Below are positions 59,797-64,000 of a stretch of DNA of 64,000 nt, in pieces. Under the pieces are notes generated by a model. The model was not told the origin of the DNA. It did no database searches and saw only the letters and a list, made by a program, of their open reading frames with translations. The DNA comes from Cristatella mucedo (lineage: Eukaryota; Bryozoa; Phylactolaemata; Cristatellidae): contig WPIO01000017.1 in the NCBI GenBank assembly GCA_009760855.2, positions 2,678,501 to 2,742,500 on the forward strand, read 5' to 3'. The first letter of the stretch is position 1, and the number at the start of each line of letters is the position of its first letter. Both the position numbers and the translations under genes were made by a program.

Positions 59797-59962
59797 CATG
59801 CTGACCCTGTGCATGTCACCCCTGACCATGCTATTCATGTTGTTTATCAAGCATGATATTGCTCGTCATTCAATCGCGTTTCCCTTTGCAGCAAATGCAA
59901 AGCGTCTAGAAAGAGAGATTGAGTTCTCTGAGGGCGCTTTATCGAGTGCATTATTATTATTA
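59797..59962 (+). repeat. LINE family B tail inserted in the gypsy relic
   Basis: gcatgctgaccctgtgcatg, tcacccctgaccatgctatt, agcaaatgcaaagcgtctag, aaagagagattgagttctct and gagggcgctttatcgagtgc with (ATT)n to 59962. It is in opposite orientation to the gypsy pol pieces on either side, so it inserted into them. Confidence 0.92.
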
Positions 59963-60043
59963 CTATTATAAGTGAAGGCGGTGGCGGCGGCGGCGGATCT
60001 TTTCTGTCCGTCAGCCGAGTCGTCGATTGAGCAAGAAGACGCC

Positions 60044-60074
60044 CAGTCAGTCAGTCAGTCAGTCAGTCAGTCAC
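60044..60074. repeat. (CAGT)n microsatellite
   Basis: Eight cagt units, after a GGC run at 59976-59996. Confidence 0.95.
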
Positions 60075-60374
60075 GTGATGACGAGGGGCATTCTAAGGCG
60101 AGTGCCTCGTCGGGGCTGTATGCTAATAGCACGCTTCCGGAACCAGTCGTGAGCTCAACAGTTTTAAATGCATGCATTTCCGTTGTCGCCTGATTTTTTT
60201 TTATGAAGCAGGTTCAAATGAGGGATTCAAAAACCTGTGCCAAGTTGGGCGAGCGATTTTTCGGTAGTATTGCACCGTCCGTATAAATGACTCGACGCCA
60301 CCGTAGATAGGCGGCTGGGCGTTTCTATATCCGCCACTTTGTCCTCAGCGAGATGTATACTTGCTCTTGTCTTT

Positions 60375-60475
60375 TAGGTCCTCTTATTTTTATTATTTAT
60401 TATATTATTATTATTTATTTTATTTTTTATTATATTATTATATTTATTATTATTAGGTCCTCTTATTTTTATTTG
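60375..60475. repeat. AT-rich repeat with duplicated ends
   Basis: aggtcctcttatttttatt occurs at both ends (60378 and 60455) around TTATTATTTA repeats; a local tandem duplication. Confidence 0.85.
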
Positions 60476-60569
60476 TCGACGGTCTCGAGGATGCTGCACT
60501 AGTCACTGCTATTTCGAAGGTCGGCCCCCTTCACTTTGGCAAACGCCGCTGCGAAACTATGCATGTGGG

Positions 60570-60760
60570 AAGCTGTCCTTTACCGTTACAAAACAGTATC
60601 GTCCTTATAGCACAAGACACCTGGCAGCCAAGACAGGAAGTGGTCCGCACTCTTTTGGTGCATCACGGGAGCAGTAGCGGAGCTAAACGGTAGGCGGTTG
60701 TATTTGGAAGGACCCTTCGCACATCATAATAGAAACGCTGGCTTTGGACGCCTCCCCAAG
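60570..60760 (-). pseudogene. Ty3/gypsy reverse transcriptase palm, YKDD (relic)
   Basis: Minus strand: CAKGPSKYNRLPFSSATAPV, MHQKSADHFLSWLPGVLCYK, DDTVL. This follows the gypsy RT order THKGLxxYxRLPFGxxSAPxxFQRxMDxLLxGLPGVxxYxDD. The catalytic YxDD is kept as Tyr-Lys-Asp-Asp at 60609-60598, with Lys in the usual hydrophobic place. A stop follows within a few codons. Confidence 0.82.
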
Positions 60761-60822
60761 CTCGGTCTGCTTAGACGCACGTGACCAGTCTAGCTCCTTA
60801 AGAATGGGGTCTTCTCGCCATC

Positions 60823-61029
60823 TTATTTCTGCGGTATTCCATGTATCGAAGGCATTGGAATGGAAATATGTGTCAACAACGAGCTGGAGGTGGTCTTTTG
60901 CTTGGTAGTCACCGGCAGTGGGCGGATCGAGCCGTCGGACTTAACCACCCGCAGTACAGGTTTTGCCCATTCGCTCTGTTTGCCCCTCAAAATGATTCCC
61001 TCGGAGTGTGCACGCTGTTCAGGGGTCAC
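60823..61029 (-). pseudogene. Ty3/gypsy reverse transcriptase N-terminal part (relic)
   Basis: Minus strand: EGIILRGKQSEWAKPVLRVV, KSDGSIRPLPVTTKQ. It matches the gypsy RT entry motif DGIIxPVxxSEWAxPIVxVxKxDGSIRxCxDY. The Arg-Leu-Pro after SIR shows loss of the Cys-x-Asp-Tyr. It lies upstream, on the minus strand, of the palm piece, in the right order and spacing with small losses. Confidence 0.82.
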
Positions 61030-61109
61030 GGGTTGAGAAAGGACGGAGAAGATGCGTCCAGCAATTAAATATTATTTGTGCATGGTACCTATAAAAACAA
61101 GGCTTGCTC

Positions 61110-61262
61110 AGTTATCAGCCTCTTTTTTATAGCGGCAGAAGAGCCTGAACGACTATCTCACAGATTTCAGTGGGCAATAAAGGATCGACCTCCGTACGCC
61201 TCCGGCTCCTCGCCCTTCACGACTCACGACGGGTAGTGAAGGGCGAGCACCTGACCTCCCCT
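61110..61262 (-). mobile_element. tRNA-derived SINE, decayed
   Basis: Minus strand: ggaggtcaggtgctcgccct, tcactacccgtcgtgagtcg, then ggaggtcgatcctttattgc and gatagtcgttcaggctcttc, ending aagaggctgata. The B box has been lost. Confidence 0.7.
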
Positions 61263-62495
61263 GGGCCTCATGCTGGAAATGGATCTTGAGTTTTGAAGGT
61301 TTCCCCATAGAAGAAAAGCATTGAAAATTTTTATGCGAAAAATGTCTAACCTAGAAGTAAACCAAAAGCAATTTATCTACGATATTATTTTTACCGATCT
61401 CTGCATCTTATACGAATTGTGTCCCAACTTGTTGAATCTTCTTACATTGAGTTACATGTTTTCAGGTTTTTGAGATGCGTGCTTGTGATTTCTAAACGGC
61501 TTCATTTACAGTGTAGCTGCGTGCCTTGTAAATTCTATAATTCAGCCCATACTGAACGGTCAACTTGAAATTTCAAATGTGAGTTCTGCTCTGCTTTTAA
61601 AATTCTTCAGTATTTCATCTTTTTTAGTTGGACAGTTTTTACTGTAAGTGTAAGCATGGCTAAAACTGCGGACAACTTATACCTTACATAGGATCGAGGC
61701 TTTGAGAAAAGACTTAGTAAATTACTGGCCGTTTCACTATGCCAGTCAGATGGATCCATAGAAGCCCCCAGTCTGATAAATGAACATAGCCAAGGGCGCG
61801 TCATTTTCGAAAATCTCTGCAATAGTGATTTCTCATGATTCACGGTGGTCTGACTAAAACTTGCATCATCACTCTAATGAAAACACCTACAGCTCCTTCT
61901 TCAGAACTTCAACATCTTCTTTAGGAACACTGGCTGACGGATAACAGTTCGGATACAATAGATGACGTCGTCGTTAGCAGTTCATATGGCCGAGCTATTC
62001 GAAGGAATGGGAAAACAGCATACCACTGTACTACATTGGGCAGAGCTAGGAGTGCATTTCAAACATTGGCCGCTCCGATCGATCTACCTAGGCACTCGTG
62101 CCACCAGATTGATAAGCACGAGCGGCCAAGTGTGTCGCGGCCGCAGGAGCAGGAAAAGAGCCCACCTGCTAAGTGCTGACCACGTACGCACTATGCAAGC
62201 TGGTCGCACGCGCAAGCTTTCGAATGAATGTCGTCAATCGGAGAGTAGCACCAACTAGCCAGACAGGAAACGGTGCAGACGGGAACAGCTCGCTCTGCTG
62301 TAGAGAAGCCACATCAACAGCCAACGGTCACAAAGTACGTCGTTTCCCAGATATTCCTTTTAAGCCCACTTCTTTTCACAGTGTATATTCTCCTTCTTTC
62401 CTTTGTAGTCGCCAAACCAAAAAGACTTGGATTTCAATTTGCAACGGATGAGGCACAGTGGATGTGCTTGAGCTGTGACCCTTGACTGCCCTTCA
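61263..62495. other. no recognisable gene
   Basis: AT-richer unique-looking DNA with short frames of up to about 98 codons. No domain. Confidence 0.4.
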
Positions 62496-62499
62496 GCAT

Positions 62500-63053
62500 T
62501 TCAAACTCTCTCAGCTCCCTTGCGCCATGTGTTGCTAGCATTCGCACTAACATGGCAGCAACTTTCTTAAATTTAATGACAATAAAACCAACTTACTAAT
62601 TGTGAGAAAAAGTAGTATGAGGCAGAAATTGAACTGCCTTACCCTCTAAGCAGGCTCTGCCAGCTTACAGCCTGTAGCATCTGCACGAAATCTGGGCGCC
62701 TCCTTCTTTCACTTTCACTGAATGGCAGCAATAGCCCCGAAGCCAATTCTGCTTATTTTTACCTACGCAACACTGCAAAACTCCAGGCTTGCTTAGATAA
62801 GGACACCGCCGCTAAGCTGGTCCTTGCATTCGTGACATCTTGACTAAACCTCTGTTATTCGATAGTTGTCCGTCTTCCTGCCTGTGCAATACGACACTTG
62901 CAGGTGGTGAAAAGCTCAGCACCTAGGACTGACCGTCGGGAGCGTCGCATAACTGCCTCATCGCACCACTTTTCACCGATCGGCGTGAGCTCTCCATCCA
63001 TCAAGCAGCGTATCGACTTCGAAATTGTGTCGCTCATCTTTAGGCCGATTCCA

Positions 63054-63112
<59 letters not shown>

Positions 63113-63250
63113 GACTGCCTATCTGAATTACTTCTCAATCCGGCCTCCTGCGGCACCACTTGCGATTCTTACTCTAATCGTTTAGTTGTGCTTGAAATCC
63201 CAAGGAGACTTACGTTACGTTACGCTTCGGTTACTGTGCTCCCAACGCAC
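62500..63250 (+). mobile_element. LINE family B relic interrupted by (CT)n
   Basis: Plus strand: TFLNLMTIKPT (decayed FLKLNDxKTxLL, near 62563), SAYFYLRNTAKLQACLDKDT, AAKLVLAFVTS, LNLCYSIVVRLPACAIRHLQ, VVKSSAPRTDRRERRITASS, HHFSPIGVSSPSIKQRIDFE. The last part is the HITPxLxxLHWLPIxxRIDFK segment. A (CT)n run at 63057-63110 then replaces the HGLAPxYL motif, and a weak remainder follows to about 63250. No tail is attached. Confidence 0.82.
63057..63110. repeat. (CT)n microsatellite inside LINE-B
   Basis: Pure CT run of 54 bases inside the coding part of a LINE-B copy. Confidence 0.95.
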
Positions 63251-63454
63251 GGAAATCACTTCACCACCGTGTCACATTGGCTAACGCCTGCAGACGTCGC
63301 TGCTGCTCTCTGATGGGCACAGGCAAAATGCAAAATGACGTTTGCAACTTTGAAAAATGACGCAAGCAATGGTGCAAGTGCCAAACTGCCTCGCATTATT
63401 GCTTGCCTTCCCTGCCGCAGGCGTATCCTCACAAGTTCACATTCATTCACTTAT

Positions 63455-63570
63455 AGAACATTCGCAACAGAGAATTTCATTGGTGCTTTAAGATAACCGA
63501 ATCTCTTTCTAGGCACTTCACATGTGAAAAGGAAGCATTTCAATTGGTTAGTCCTAACAAGCACAATTTT
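63455..63570 (-). repeat. LINE family B tail, decayed
   Basis: Minus strand: gcacttgttaggactaacca, tgaagtgcctagaaagagat, tcggttatcttaaagcacca atgaaattc. The (ATT)n end is lost. Confidence 0.65.
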
Positions 63571-63572
63571 AA

Positions 63573-63842
63573 AATACACAGCCAAACCAAGTAGAATTCA
63601 CTCGCTCAGAGGCGCCTGGCCCTGCGGTCCCATTTAGACGGTCTGAGAGGCCGCGGCCTGCTAGTCTTTCCGGTCCTGTTGGTCCTTCCGGTCCAGCCGG
63701 TCCTTCTGGTCCTGCTGGTCCTCGCGACCGAAATACTTTCAGCATTGCTCACGCGTCCATGTCCCAATCGCACATGGCCCATGCGCAGCTCGCCGCAAAA
63801 AGGAAAGTCTGGATGTCAATTCAAGAGGCCGCTGCAGAGTAG
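63573..63842 (+). CDS. possible collagen-like short ORF or exon
   Basis: Plus strand frame of 89 codons to TAG 63840-63842, opening just after a LINE-B tail. It contains six Gly-Pro-X triplets in a row (63672-63725: GPVGPSGPAGPSGPAGPR), then a non-repeat C-terminal part NTFSIAHASMSQSHMAHAQL, KRKVWMSIQEAAAE. Gly-Pro-X is the collagen triple-helix pattern, but a 9-bp minisatellite (ggtcctnnn) would look the same. No ATG precedes the repeat in this frame, so it would have to be an exon. Confidence 0.25.
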   Translation, partial: NTQPNQVEFTRSEAPGPAVPFRRSERPRPASLSGPVGPSGPAGPSGPAGPRDRNTFSIAHASMSQSHMAHAQLAAKRKVWMSIQEAAAE

Positions 63843-64000
63843 GACGCAGCACCTGCTGCAATTTCCATAGAACCACCGCAAATACGCAGGAGCTCGGCCT
63901 CCTCGTGCGAGGAGGACAGACGTGGCGTTCTTGCAACGGTTGACAAAACAGACCGGCTCTCAAAGGGATACCGAGGGGCTGGTGAATTAGTAGCCCAGTC

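Overview
The window is nuclear DNA of an invertebrate animal, probably a bilaterian. The evidence is an intronless forkhead gene of the FoxC class, non-LTR retrotransposons of the L2/CR1 type, tRNA-derived SINEs, a decayed Ty3/gypsy element and a very high load of microsatellites, chiefly (GA)n/(CT)n. The phylum cannot be fixed from sequence reading alone. Details of the forkhead domain ([28 protein letters not shown]) suit a protostome FoxC/crocodile.

Layout. From 1 to about 36.5 kb the DNA is GC-rich and CpG-dense, with CGG/CCG runs, long (GA)n/(CT)n tracts and several perfect hairpins. The only gene recognised with confidence lies here: FoxC at 7720-8928, plus strand, one exon, 402 residues. 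The rest of this part, read in all six frames, gives only Arg/Ala/Gly/Ser-rich translations of GC-rich DNA and microsatellites. It looks like the CpG-rich regulatory surround of a developmental gene, with sparse retroelement fragments at about 4, 22, 28-29 and 35 kb.

From about 36.5 kb to the end the DNA has a more even composition and is full of retroelements. Two LINE families can be told apart. Family A ends in an ACATT-type tail; its best copy, at 49.4-50.8 kb, keeps the YADD reverse transcriptase motif but carries frameshifts. Family B ends in a conserved block of about 65 bp (AAGCGCCTAGAAAGAGATT... GGGCGCT) followed by (ATT)n; about 16 pieces were seen. Two SINE types occur. One is a stand-alone tRNA-derived SINE of about 150 bp with a good B box. 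The other joins a tRNA-like head to the LINE-B tail, so it probably borrows the LINE-B reverse transcriptase. A minus-strand Ty3/gypsy pol relic (RT, RNase H, integrase zinc finger) occupies about 59.1-61.0 kb and is itself interrupted by a LINE-B tail.

Possible further host coding sequence is limited to three weak candidates: a minus-strand exon-like ORF with a strong splice donor and an overlapping upstream ORF (58174-58370), a plus-strand ORF at 55.45-55.83 kb, and a short collagen-like Gly-Pro-X ORF at 63.57-63.84 kb. No functional tRNA, rRNA or CRISPR was seen. Hairpins, a foldback structure around (AT)n/(GT)n and a possible intron-like insert in the LINE-B tail are the most unusual items. 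Coordinates of decayed repeats are approximate, to about 10-30 bases.
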